DNA of 64,000 bases, taken from Shinella zoogloeoides (GTDB taxonomy: Bacteria; Pseudomonadota; Alphaproteobacteria; Rhizobiales; Rhizobiaceae). The DNA lies in the NCBI RefSeq assembly GCF_030733845.1, contig NZ_CP132313.1:496001-560000 (forward strand), written 5' to 3'. Shown here piece after piece: positions 57,876 to 64,000 of this stretch; within the stretch, counting starts at the first letter, position 1, and every line of letters begins with the position of its first letter. The position numbers and the translations under genes are program-made. Below the pieces are notes generated by a model. It saw nothing but the letters and a program-made list of their open reading frames with translations. It searched no databases and was not told the DNA's origin.

Positions 57876-58924
57876 ACGAGATGTCGTCCTTCAAGCTTTC
57901 GGGCATTGCCGTTCCCGGCAATGCCGCCGACATGCTCGACGAGATCTGCGAGCACTTCATCGAGCATGCCGACGTGGAGCGGACCGGCGACCTAGCCCTG
58001 CTGAAAAGCAATGTCGGCGGCCTTGCGCATATCCAGATCGATGCGGGCCGCCTGTTGATCGATCTCGACTGCCCGACGGCCGATGCATTGCAGATGAGCC
58101 GCACGATCCTTGCGGAACATCTTTTCTACTTCGCCGAGGGCCAGCCCTTTGAATTGACGTGGTCGGAACCGACATCCTTGTCGGCGCTGCCGAACCTGCA
58201 TGAAGTCACGGTCGTTTCCGCCGAGGACGTGACGCCGCATATGCGCCGCGTCATCTTCTCCTGCGCGGATGTCACACCCTTCATCGGCGGCGACATGCAT
58301 GTCCGCCTGCTGGTTCCGCCGAAAGGCAAGGCACCCGTATGGCCCGGCTTCCGGGAAGACGGCCGTATCGCATGGCCGGAGGGCGAGGACGAACTGCTGG
58401 TGCGCGTCTATACGATCCGTGCCGTCGATGCCGAGCGCGGCGAATTGTGGATAGACTTCCTGCAGCATCCCGCGCCAGATGTGGCGACCCCGGGCGCGGA
58501 TTTTGCCCGCGACGCGCAACCCGGCGACGTGGCCGCTCTCCTCGGCCCGGGCGGCGGCGACCTGCCATCGGCGGAATCGATCCTGTTGATAGGCGACGAG
58601 AGCGCGTTGCCGGCCATCGCGCGGATCGTCGGCGAGATGCCGGCGCGAACGCGTATGCAGGCGATCATTGAGGTTTGGGACGAAGCGGAAGAGCAGCCGC
58701 TTCACACCGACGGCATCCTCGATATCCGCTGGCTGCATCGGGACGCCGCTCTCGGATCTCTGCTGGAGGAAGCGAAGAAAGCCATCGCGACCTTGGAAGA
58801 GGGGACATTCGTATGGGCCGCATGCGAAAAGGACGACATCCGCACCATTCGAACATGCCTCAAAGCACGTCAGCATGATCGCAAGAAGATGTATGTCGCC
58901 TGGTACTGGGAGAAAAAGTCGTGA
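57872..58924 (+). CDS. DUF2218-siderophore-interacting protein fusion (siderophore ferric reductase)
   Basis: 350 residues. Residues about 5-95 are a DUF2218 domain (LDEICEHFIEHADVERTGDL, GRLLIDLDCPTADALQMSRT); about 105-235 the flavin-binding domain of siderophore-interacting proteins (TPHMRRVIFSC, HVRLLVPPKGKAPVWPGF, LVRVYTIRAVDAERGELWID); the rest is the SIP NAD(P)H domain (ILLIGDESALPAIARIVGEM, FVWAACEKDDIRTIR, KKMYVAWYWEKKS). It releases iron from imported ferric siderophore by reduction. Last gene of the system-2 operon. Confidence 0.93.
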   Translation: MNEMSSFKLSGIAVPGNAADMLDEICEHFIEHADVERTGDLALLKSNVGGLAHIQIDAGRLLIDLDCPTADALQMSRTILAEHLFYFAEGQPFELTWSEPTSLSALPNLHEVTVVSAEDVTPHMRRVIFSCADVTPFIGGDMHVRLLVPPKGKAPVWPGFREDGRIAWPEGEDELLVRVYTIRAVDAERGELWIDFLQHPAPDVATPGADFARDAQPGDVAALLGPGGGDLPSAESILLIGDESALPAIARIVGEMPARTRMQAIIEVWDEAEEQPLHTDGILDIRWLHRDAALGSLLEEAKKAIATLEEGTFVWAACEKDDIRTIRTCLKARQHDRKKMYVAWYWEKKS

Positions 58925-58950
58925 GGTGACCCTGAGTTGGCCTGCTCTCG

Positions 58951-59436
58951 TCATGCTTGATGGCGCCACCAACGAGCAATCATCGCATCCAACGACAGCA
59001 GCCCCGGTCCTCGCGCCGCAATAAAGAGCAGGCAGGCGGCCCAGGTGCCGTGGGTGGGCCAGGCGCCCGGATAGACGAAGATCTGGATCACCAGGGTCAT
59101 GCCCAGAAGCGCCAATGCCGAGAGGCGGCTGGCGAGGCCTATGACCAGAAGTATTGGGAAGATGTGCTCGGCAAGGGCCGCAAGATGAGCGGCGAGCCAG
59201 GGATCGACGAGCGGCAGCCTGTATTCGTTCTCGAAGAGATAGAGCGCATTGTCGGAAAGCATCCAGCCGTTCACCTTCGTCTGGCCGGATTGCCAGAAGA
59301 CGCCGGCAATAGAGAGCCGGGCGACCAGCGCGATGAAATCGTTCGGAATGCGGCCGAGAAGGGCGCGCGCCCGGTCGTAGAGGCCGCGCGATGCGGGCGG
59401 CGCAAGCTCAGACATGGTGTCGGTCTTCATTTTCAT
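58951..59436 (-). CDS. DoxX-family membrane protein of the bufferin operon
   Basis: 161 residues from ATG 59436, which has a perfect AAGGAGG; the frame runs to 59556 without homology. About four membrane helices in the DoxX pattern: LVARLSIAGVFWQSGQTKVN, HIFPILLVIGLASRLSALAL, MTLVIQIFVYPGAWPTHGTW. DoxX subunits close many DUF692/DUF2063 operons, where an electron-transfer role is suspected. The start lies 29 bp inside the preceding gene. Last gene of the minus-strand operon 61391-58951. Confidence 0.92.
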   Translation of the reverse strand: MKMKTDTMSELAPPASRGLYDRARALLGRIPNDFIALVARLSIAGVFWQSGQTKVNGWMLSDNALYLFENEYRLPLVDPWLAAHLAALAEHIFPILLVIGLASRLSALALLGMTLVIQIFVYPGAWPTHGTWAACLLFIAARGPGLLSLDAMIARWWRHQA

Positions 59437-60187
59437 TGTCCTCCTTGATGGCCGAAAAAGCGCCGGAGTGGAGCAGAACGGCAAGTGTCGCGGATAGGTC
59501 GAAGCTTTCGCCCTCGGCCGCCGAGGCAGCGTCGGCGAGGCACGCGCCGCCGGCAAGGCGGCGGAAGAAGGTCGCGCCGGCCGCGGGCAGCGGGATAAGC
59601 TCGACCGTCAGGCGCGGGCGGACGACGAGGGCGTGTTCGCCCTGCCATGGGTCGATGGGGCCGAGCGGGCGTTCCCCGGAATTCATCGCCCAGATCGTCA
59701 CGATCGGATGGAGCGAGGAAAGGACCGACATCGCAGGATGCGGCGCAAGGACGAGATCGCCGAGCTTTTCGGGATTGACCGAGGCCAGCGTCGCCGGATC
59801 GAGCGGCGGTACATCGGCGGCGTGATAGGCGCGTCCCCGCGCCACCTCAAGACGCATGACATCCGGCAGGTAGGCGAGGTCCCTGGCCGGCTCGAAGGCG
59901 GCGACGAAATCCGGGAACGTATTGCCGTAGGCAAGAAGCACCGGCGAGCGCGGCGGATGGGCGCGGATGAAATCGTCCGCCATGGCCCGGAAGAAATCCC
60001 GGCCGACAATGTTCTCCGCCACCGGGAAGCGAGAGGCGAGAGCGCCCGCAAGACTTGCCGAGACATTGTTGCGATAGACCGCGTATCGCCGCACCGGCAC
60101 GGCCGCATTCCAGGCCGCCAGCCCGGCGGGCGGCGGTGCCTGCGCGAAAAGCCCCGCAGCGAAGGCGCTCTGGGTGGCCGCGGACAT
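59408..60187 (-). CDS. HvfC/DUF2063 family protein (BufC-type partner of MNIO)
   Basis: 259 residues. DUF2063 N-terminal domain: RRYAVYRNNVSASLAGALAS, FPVAENIVGRDFFRAMADDF, PPRSPVLLAYGNTFPDF, and the C-terminal half with PHPAMSVLSSLHPIVTIW. Although named a putative DNA-binding domain, in bufferin and similar RiPP operons this protein partners the MNIO enzyme and is thought to bring in the precursor peptide. Starts 3 bp after the MNIO gene stop. Confidence 0.92.
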   Translation of the reverse strand: MSAATQSAFAAGLFAQAPPPAGLAAWNAAVPVRRYAVYRNNVSASLAGALASRFPVAENIVGRDFFRAMADDFIRAHPPRSPVLLAYGNTFPDFVAAFEPARDLAYLPDVMRLEVARGRAYHAADVPPLDPATLASVNPEKLGDLVLAPHPAMSVLSSLHPIVTIWAMNSGERPLGPIDPWQGEHALVVRPRLTVELIPLPAAGATFFRRLAGGACLADAASAAEGESFDLSATLAVLLHSGAFSAIKEDNENEDRHHV

Positions 60188-60190
60188 GGC

Positions 60191-61045
60191 TCAGGCCGCC
60201 TTCCGCCGGCCGGCGGCATCCAGCAGGCGCTGGGCCGCCGCCGCTTCCTGCCGCAGCACTGGCCAGTCAGGCACGTCATTGTCCCATTCGATGAGGCTTG
60301 CGACCGGCCCGATGCGGCCGAGGACCGTCTCGTAGAGCGCCCAGACGGGATCCTTCACCGGCGTATCATGACTGTCGATGAGGAGGGGCGCGCCGAGATC
60401 GTCCACCGTCTCGGAATGACCGCTGAGGTGGATTTCGCCCACGGCTTCGAGCGGAAAGCGGGCGATATAGGCATCGGGATCGAGGTTGTGGTTCGTCGCG
60501 GTGACGAAGACATTGTTGACGTCGAGCAGCAGGCCGCAGCCGGTGCGCCGGGCGATCTCGGCTAGGAAGGCGGTTTCCTCGATCGTGCTTTCCGCGAAGA
60601 GCAGGTAGGTGGCAGGGTTTTCGAGCAGCATCCGGCGGCCGAGCGCCGCCTGTACCTCGTCGACGTGATCGGCGACGCGGGTGAGCGTTTCTTCCGTGTA
60701 GGGCAGCGGCAGCAGGTCGTTGAGGAACACACTGTCATGGGTCGACCAGGCAAGATGTTCGGAAAAGCTCTCCGGTTGGTAGCGGTCGCACAGGGTCTTC
60801 AGTCGGGCGAGATGAGCGCGGTCGAGCGGCTGCATGGAGCCGATGGAAAGGCCGACGCCATGAACGGAAAGCGCGTGGTCCTCGCGCAGCTTGCCGAGTT
60901 GCGCATGCGGCGGGCCGCCAGCGCCCATATAGTTCTCCGCATGGACCTCGAAGAATCCGATGGGCTGCGGTTCGGCGAGGATATCGACGAAATGCTCGGG
61001 CTTGAAGCCAATGCCGGCACGGCGCGGAAGGGCGGAGGGGATCAT
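60191..61045 (-). CDS. bufB: MNIO (DUF692) multinuclear non-heme iron peptide-modifying oxygenase
   Basis: 284 residues from ATG 61045 (frame to 61144 lacks homology). TIM-barrel metal ligands seen in order: [53 protein letters not shown] and [17 protein letters not shown] enzymes with a HvfC/BufC partner oxidise Cys of a precursor peptide, giving oxazolone-thioamide or 5-thiooxazole groups. The substrate here should be the Cys-rich peptide encoded 64 bp upstream. Confidence 0.94.
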   Translation of the reverse strand: MIPSALPRRAGIGFKPEHFVDILAEPQPIGFFEVHAENYMGAGGPPHAQLGKLREDHALSVHGVGLSIGSMQPLDRAHLARLKTLCDRYQPESFSEHLAWSTHDSVFLNDLLPLPYTEETLTRVADHVDEVQAALGRRMLLENPATYLLFAESTIEETAFLAEIARRTGCGLLLDVNNVFVTATNHNLDPDAYIARFPLEAVGEIHLSGHSETVDDLGAPLLIDSHDTPVKDPVWALYETVLGRIGPVASLIEWDNDVPDWPVLRQEAAAAQRLLDAAGRRKAA

Positions 61046-61109
61046 GTCGGGGCCTTTCTGAAGAGAGGTGACGGCGCCGGTGGCGCCGTCCGTTCGGGCG
61101 GGCTTGGCG

Positions 61110-61391
61110 TCAGGCCGGTGCCGGCCCCTGTTCCAGCATGCCATGGCCGTCGGGTGTCTTCATCGACACGCAGGTGCCCTTGGGAACCAGCTTGAAGGCG
61201 TTCTTCTGATAGTCGATCTTCGAGGTGCCGGCGCAGGTCGTGCCCGGGCCTGCGGCGCAGTCGTTCTGGCCCTTCATCGCGATGCCGTAGCATTTTTCCT
61301 TGGCGTCATCCGCAGCGGCGGGCGTTGCGATGGCGGCAAGCGCAGAAGCGAGCGAACCGGCAAGAGCGAGGGTGGCGATCGTGGTCTTCAT
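61110..61391 (-). CDS. bufA1: Bufferin-type metallophore precursor (DUF2282, BufA1)
   Basis: 93 residues from ATG 61391 (GGAGAC upstream). Signal peptide [20 protein letters not shown] cleaved near TPAAADD. The core holds four cysteines: C34 ([14 protein letters not shown]), C45, C53 ([12 protein letters not shown]) and C74 ([13 protein letters not shown]), the BufA1 pattern. In this family selected Cys are changed to thiooxazoles by the MNIO enzyme and the exported peptide binds copper. First gene of bufA1-bufB-bufC-doxX, with an ECF-type promoter at 61466-61440. Confidence 0.94.
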   Translation of the reverse strand: MKTTIATLALAGSLASALAAIATPAAADDAKEKCYGIAMKGQNDCAAGPGTTCAGTSKIDYQKNAFKLVPKGTCVSMKTPDGHGMLEQGPAPA

Positions 61392-61439
61392 TCTCTGTCT
61401 CCGATTTAGGGCCAGCCGCGATTGGCTGTGCATGGACGG

Positions 61440-61466
61440 CTACGGAGAAGGGTCCGCCTTCGTTAC
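61440..61466 (-). promoter_or_regulatory. ECF-type promoter of the bufferin operon
   Basis: On the minus strand: GTAAC (61466-61462), 17-bp spacer, CGTAG (61444-61440). It predicts a transcript start about 40 nt before the bufA1 ATG. The same elements with the same spacer lie in front of the sigma-factor gene (61579-61605). It resembles the SigF-type promoter of Caulobacter (GTAACC / CGAA, recalled), supporting control by the sigma factor encoded next door. Confidence 0.75.
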
Positions 61467-61578
61467 AGGCGGGATGCCGGATTTTTCCGCCCGGCCCTTG
61501 CAGAACGGTCGGCGGTGTAGGAAAAAGCCCGGCGCATCAAGCTCTTGGGCGCGTTACGGTTTCTTTTCGTGGTGCGCG

Positions 61579-61605
61579 GTAACAAAATCGTGTCTCCCCG
61601 CGTAG
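61579..61605 (+). promoter_or_regulatory. ECF-type promoter of the sigma factor gene
   Basis: GTAAC (61579-61583), 17-bp spacer, CGTAG (61601-61605). It lies 11 bp before the GTG start of the sigma gene, so the mRNA would have a leader of only a few bases. The match to the bufA1 promoter on the other strand implies autoregulation. Confidence 0.7.
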
Positions 61606-61616
61606 GGTAGGAAACA

Positions 61617-62171
61617 GTGAGACAGTGGGCGCGAGAAGAGGAATGGGCGGCCTGGCTGCGCCTCGCCATCAGGGGCGATGCGCAGGCCTATAACCGTTTT
61701 CTCGTCGCCGTGACGCCGCAATTGCGCAGCATGGCGCGGCGGCGCTGCGATCAATACGGCGCGCCGCCGAGCGAGGCGGAGGACGTGGTGCAGGAAGTGC
61801 TGCTCGCCATCCACCTGAAGCGTGGCACATGGGATCCGGCCCGCCCGCTCGGCCCGTGGCTGACGACCATCGTGCGCAACAAACTGGTCGACAGCCTGCG
61901 CCGCCGCGGCCGGCATGCGAATGTGCCGCTTGAGGATGTGGCGGATTTCCTCGAGACGGCGGACGAGACGCACGAGGCGGCCAACCGCCTCGACACGCAA
62001 GCCATGCTGGCGAGGCTGAAGGATCCGCAGCGCGATATCGTACGCTCGATCTCCCTGGAGGGAGCGGATATTCGCGAGACGGCGGCGCGGCTGAAAATGA
62101 CGGAGGTCGCGGTGCGCGTCTCCCTCCACCGGGCGCTCAAATCCCTCGCCGCCCTTTATCGGAGCGAATGA
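61617..62171 (+). CDS. ECF sigma factor (SigF-like) of the bufferin locus
   Basis: 184 residues, GTG start at 61617 with AGGA 4 bp upstream. Region 2: FLVAVTPQLRSMARRRCDQY, EAEDVVQEVLLAIHLKRGTW, PLGPWLTTIVRNKLVDSLRR. Region 4: MLARLKDPQRDIVRSISLEG, ADIRETAARLKMTEVAVRVS, LHRALKSLAALYR. Always paired with NrsF in the Caulobacter-type SigF group; here the nrsF-like gene starts immediately after its stop. Expected targets are its own operon and the divergent bufferin operon. Confidence 0.93.
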   Translation: MRQWAREEEWAAWLRLAIRGDAQAYNRFLVAVTPQLRSMARRRCDQYGAPPSEAEDVVQEVLLAIHLKRGTWDPARPLGPWLTTIVRNKLVDSLRRRGRHANVPLEDVADFLETADETHEAANRLDTQAMLARLKDPQRDIVRSISLEGADIRETAARLKMTEVAVRVSLHRALKSLAALYRSE

Positions 62172-62807
62172 ATGAAGACCGACGACCTGATCACCCTGAT
62201 GACGCAAGACGCGCCCGTCGGCATGCGCTACGGCCGGGCGCTCGCCCTTGCGCTCGGGGCGGGCATCGTCTTCTCCGCCCTGCTGCTCGTCGCCACGGTG
62301 GGTCTGCGGCACAACATGGCCAGCGTCTTCGAAACCGCGCGCGTACTGTTCAAGATCGCCGTGACGCTTGTGCTCGCGGTTCTGGCCGCGCGGCTCGCCA
62401 TGCGGATCGGCCGGCCCGGAGCGGAGACACGCTTTCCCGCGCGGCTGATCGCCTTGCCTGTCGCGATGGTCGCCGGTGCGGTTGTCCTTGAACTCATCGC
62501 ACTGCCCACCGACGCCTGGCGGGCCAGTCTCATGGGTCGCAACGCGCTGTTCTGCCTGTTCTTCGTGCCGGTCCTGTCGCTCGCGCCCCTGGCCGGGCTG
62601 TTCTGGGCATTGAAAAAGGGGGCGCCGGAGAACCCCACGGCTGCCGGCGCTGCCGCCGGCCTCGCTGCCGGCGCGATCGCAGCGGCGATCTATGCCTGGC
62701 ATTGCCCCGATGACAGCCCGCTCTTCCTTGCCACCTGGTACACCCTGGCCATCACCGGAGTGACCGCCGCCGGCGCACTTCTAGGGCAACGCTTCTTGCG
62801 CTGGTAG
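62172..62807 (+). CDS. nrsF: NrsF-family (DUF1109) membrane anti-sigma factor
   Basis: 211 residues with six predicted membrane helices and the family's C-terminal WHCPDDSPLFLATWYTLAI. A short cytoplasmic N-terminus (MKTDDLITLMTQDAPVG) likely holds the sigma. Two cysteines, C128 (LFCLF) and C178 (WHCPDD), are 50 residues apart; I recall that Caulobacter NrsF needs two Cys with this same spacing to sense heavy metals or oxidants. It starts directly at the sigma stop codon. Confidence 0.93.
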   Translation: MKTDDLITLMTQDAPVGMRYGRALALALGAGIVFSALLLVATVGLRHNMASVFETARVLFKIAVTLVLAVLAARLAMRIGRPGAETRFPARLIALPVAMVAGAVVLELIALPTDAWRASLMGRNALFCLFFVPVLSLAPLAGLFWALKKGAPENPTAAGAAAGLAAGAIAAAIYAWHCPDDSPLFLATWYTLAITGVTAAGALLGQRFLRW

Positions 62808-62844
62808 AGGCCAAACGCACCCTCCTCTCGGGGGAAGGATTGTT

Positions 62845-63501
62845 TCAGGACGGAAGCAGCTCGATCAGGACGGTGGCGGCTTCGCTGATGTCGCGGCCGG
62901 CCGCCTCCGATACGGCCTGCACGTCGCCGTGGCGCAGGGCCGCGATCATGTTGTCGTGCTCTTCGTTGGCGATGGCGTGGAAGCGGCCTTCCTGCGCCAG
63001 CCGGTTCAGCCACGGCCCGGTCCTCAGCCAGCACAGGCCGATCAGCTGCTGGAGATAGGGCAGGTCGGATGCTTCGTAGATCAGGAAATGGAAGGTCTGG
63101 TTGTCGGCGAGGTAATCGGGAAAGCGGCCTTCCGCGATGGCGGCGTGCATCCGTTCAGAGAGCGTCTGCAGCCGGTCGCACAGCTTTTCGTCGGCCCGCG
63201 CGGCGGCGGCCTCGGCGGCGAAGCGCTCGAGGCGCAGGCGGATTTCGGTGACTTCGACGAAGCGGCGGCGCGTCATGACCGGAACCTGGATGGTCCGGTT
63301 CGGGGCGAGCTCCAACGCCCCTTCCGCGATCAGCCTCTGCAGCGCCTCGCGCACCGGCGTTGCCGAAATCCCAAGGCTGGCGCCCAGGCCCCGGATCGTC
63401 AGCGACTGGCCCGGCACCAGCCGCCCCATCAGCAGCGCATTGCGCAACGTGGCGTAGGCCTGCTCATGCAGCGGCTCGGACGTCAGCTGTGTGAACTCCA
63501 T
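62845..63501 (-). CDS. GntR-family (FCD) transcriptional regulator
   Basis: 218 residues. N-terminal winged helix: AYATLRNALLMGRLVPGQSL, TIRGLGASLGISATPVREAL, QRLIAEGALELAPNR. C-terminal FCD domain with metal-ligand histidines and acidic residues (NQTFHFLIYEASDLPYLQQL, FHAIANEEHDNMIAALRHGD). Effector is usually a small carboxylate or amino acid. Upstream in transcription direction, 122 bp away and on the same strand, lies the aminotransferase gene, a possible target. Confidence 0.94.
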   Translation of the reverse strand: MEFTQLTSEPLHEQAYATLRNALLMGRLVPGQSLTIRGLGASLGISATPVREALQRLIAEGALELAPNRTIQVPVMTRRRFVEVTEIRLRLERFAAEAAAARADEKLCDRLQTLSERMHAAIAEGRFPDYLADNQTFHFLIYEASDLPYLQQLIGLCWLRTGPWLNRLAQEGRFHAIANEEHDNMIAALRHGDVQAVSEAAGRDISEAATVLIELLPS

Positions 63502-63622
63502 TCGGTTCTCTTTCCTGCTTTTTGTCCGAAGCTAGTGCAATTCCTGCGGGACCGTGAATGCTTTTTCTTCAAGAATCGCAGCAAAACAACAAGATGGAGC
63601 CTGTCCGCAAGGCATTCCCGGA

Positions 63623-64000
63623 TCAGTGCGCCGCCAGCGCCTCCTGCATGGCTTCGACGAAGCGTTCGGCCTCCGCCCGGCGAAGCACCAGCGGCGGTCG
63701 AATCTTGAGGATGTTCGCCCCCGGCCCGGTGGCGCTGATGAGGACGCCGTTGCGGCGCAGATGGTTGACCACGTGGCCCGCCAGCCGGGCATTGGGCGCA
63801 CCACCCTCGACGCATTCGACGGCGAGGAACAGCCCGGCGCCGCGCACGTCGCCGATATCGTCGCGGCCCGCGACGATCGCCTTCAGCCCCTGCTTGAGGA
63901 AGGCGCCGGTGGTGCTCGCATTGTCCTGCAGGCCCTCCTCTTCGATCACGTCGAGCACGGCCATGCCGGCGGCGCAGGCCACCGGATTGCCGCCGAACGT
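63623..64000 (-). CDS. Class III PLP-dependent aminotransferase, C-terminal part
   Basis: The frame is open to the window edge: 125 codons. It begins in TFGGNPVACAAGMAVLD, the conserved stretch that follows the PLP-lysine by some 25-35 residues in class III aminotransferases, and continues with DVRGAGLFLAVECVEGG and the C-terminal small domain (GVLISATGPGANILKIRPPL). The lysine and the large domain lie outside. Group is firm; the substrate (omega-amino acid, GABA, ornithine or other) is not determinable here. Confidence 0.9.
   Translation of the reverse strand, partial: TFGGNPVACAAGMAVLDVIEEEGLQDNASTTGAFLKQGLKAIVAGRDDIGDVRGAGLFLAVECVEGGAPNARLAGHVVNHLRRNGVLISATGPGANILKIRPPLVLRRAEAERFVEAMQEALAAH

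Noticed and set aside
61549..61570. A third GTAAC on the minus strand near 61557 as another ECF promoter
   Set aside because: No CGTAG-like -10 lies 16-18 bp downstream of it.

Overview
This 64 kb window looks like part of a high-GC secondary replicon (large plasmid or chromid) of an alphaproteobacterium in the Rhizobiales. The main reason is a complete repABC replication and partitioning operon at 490-4091, a plasmid family typical of that order. Protein families throughout fit Rhizobiaceae, as does a paired palindromic repeat of rhizobial type. I cannot fix the genus. I saw no tRNA, rRNA, CRISPR, insertion sequence or phage gene.

Layout. 1-183: C-terminal end of an acyl-CoA dehydrogenase-family gene. 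184-489: non-coding, with a stem-loop and two copies of a 16-bp palindrome resembling partition sites. 490-4157: repC, repB and repA on the minus strand, with a probable antisense RNA between repB and repC and an inverted repeat at the repA start. 4417-12000: PccR-type regulator divergent from propionyl-CoA carboxylase beta, a small membrane protein, carboxylase alpha and methylmalonyl-CoA mutase (propionyl-CoA to succinyl-CoA). 12011-17001: branched-chain amino acid ABC transporter (livHMGF on minus, binding protein divergent on plus). 17002-24439: small accessory genes: BrnA-like antitoxin, GFA-family protein, MHYT-GGDEF-EAL protein, Wzz-type chain-length protein, small secreted protein, caspase-fold protein. 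24680-29230: putative betaine or hydroxyproline-derivative catabolic operon (binding protein, enolase-superfamily enzyme, MDR dehydrogenase) with a divergent LysR regulator. 29311-29664: DUF2200 gene. 29735-41832: AraC regulator and a ten-gene valine/isoleucine degradation operon with the whole branched-chain 2-oxoacid dehydrogenase complex.

42009-58924 holds two complete ferric-siderophore uptake systems, each with a TonB receptor, binding protein, two FecCD permeases and an ATPase. They come with a FecI/FecR signalling pair, an AraC regulator, a free DUF2218 protein and a DUF2218-siderophore reductase fusion. 58951-62807 is a bufferin-type metallophore operon (bufA1-MNIO-HvfC/DUF2063-DoxX, minus strand) divergent from an ECF sigma factor and an NrsF-type membrane anti-sigma factor. 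Both sides carry the same promoter, GTAAC-N17-CGTAG. 62845-64000: a GntR/FCD regulator and the C-terminal part of a class III aminotransferase.

How the parts fit. The liv transporter can import valine and isoleucine; the bkd operon degrades them, and isoleucine (and valine via methylmalonate semialdehyde) yields propionyl-CoA, which the pcc-mutase operon carries into the TCA cycle. Methylmalonate-semialdehyde dehydrogenase and methylmalonyl-CoA epimerase are not in the window. The iron block and the bufferin block are two separate metal-handling modules. Start sites were chosen by ribosome-binding sites and family alignment from memory; no search was run.
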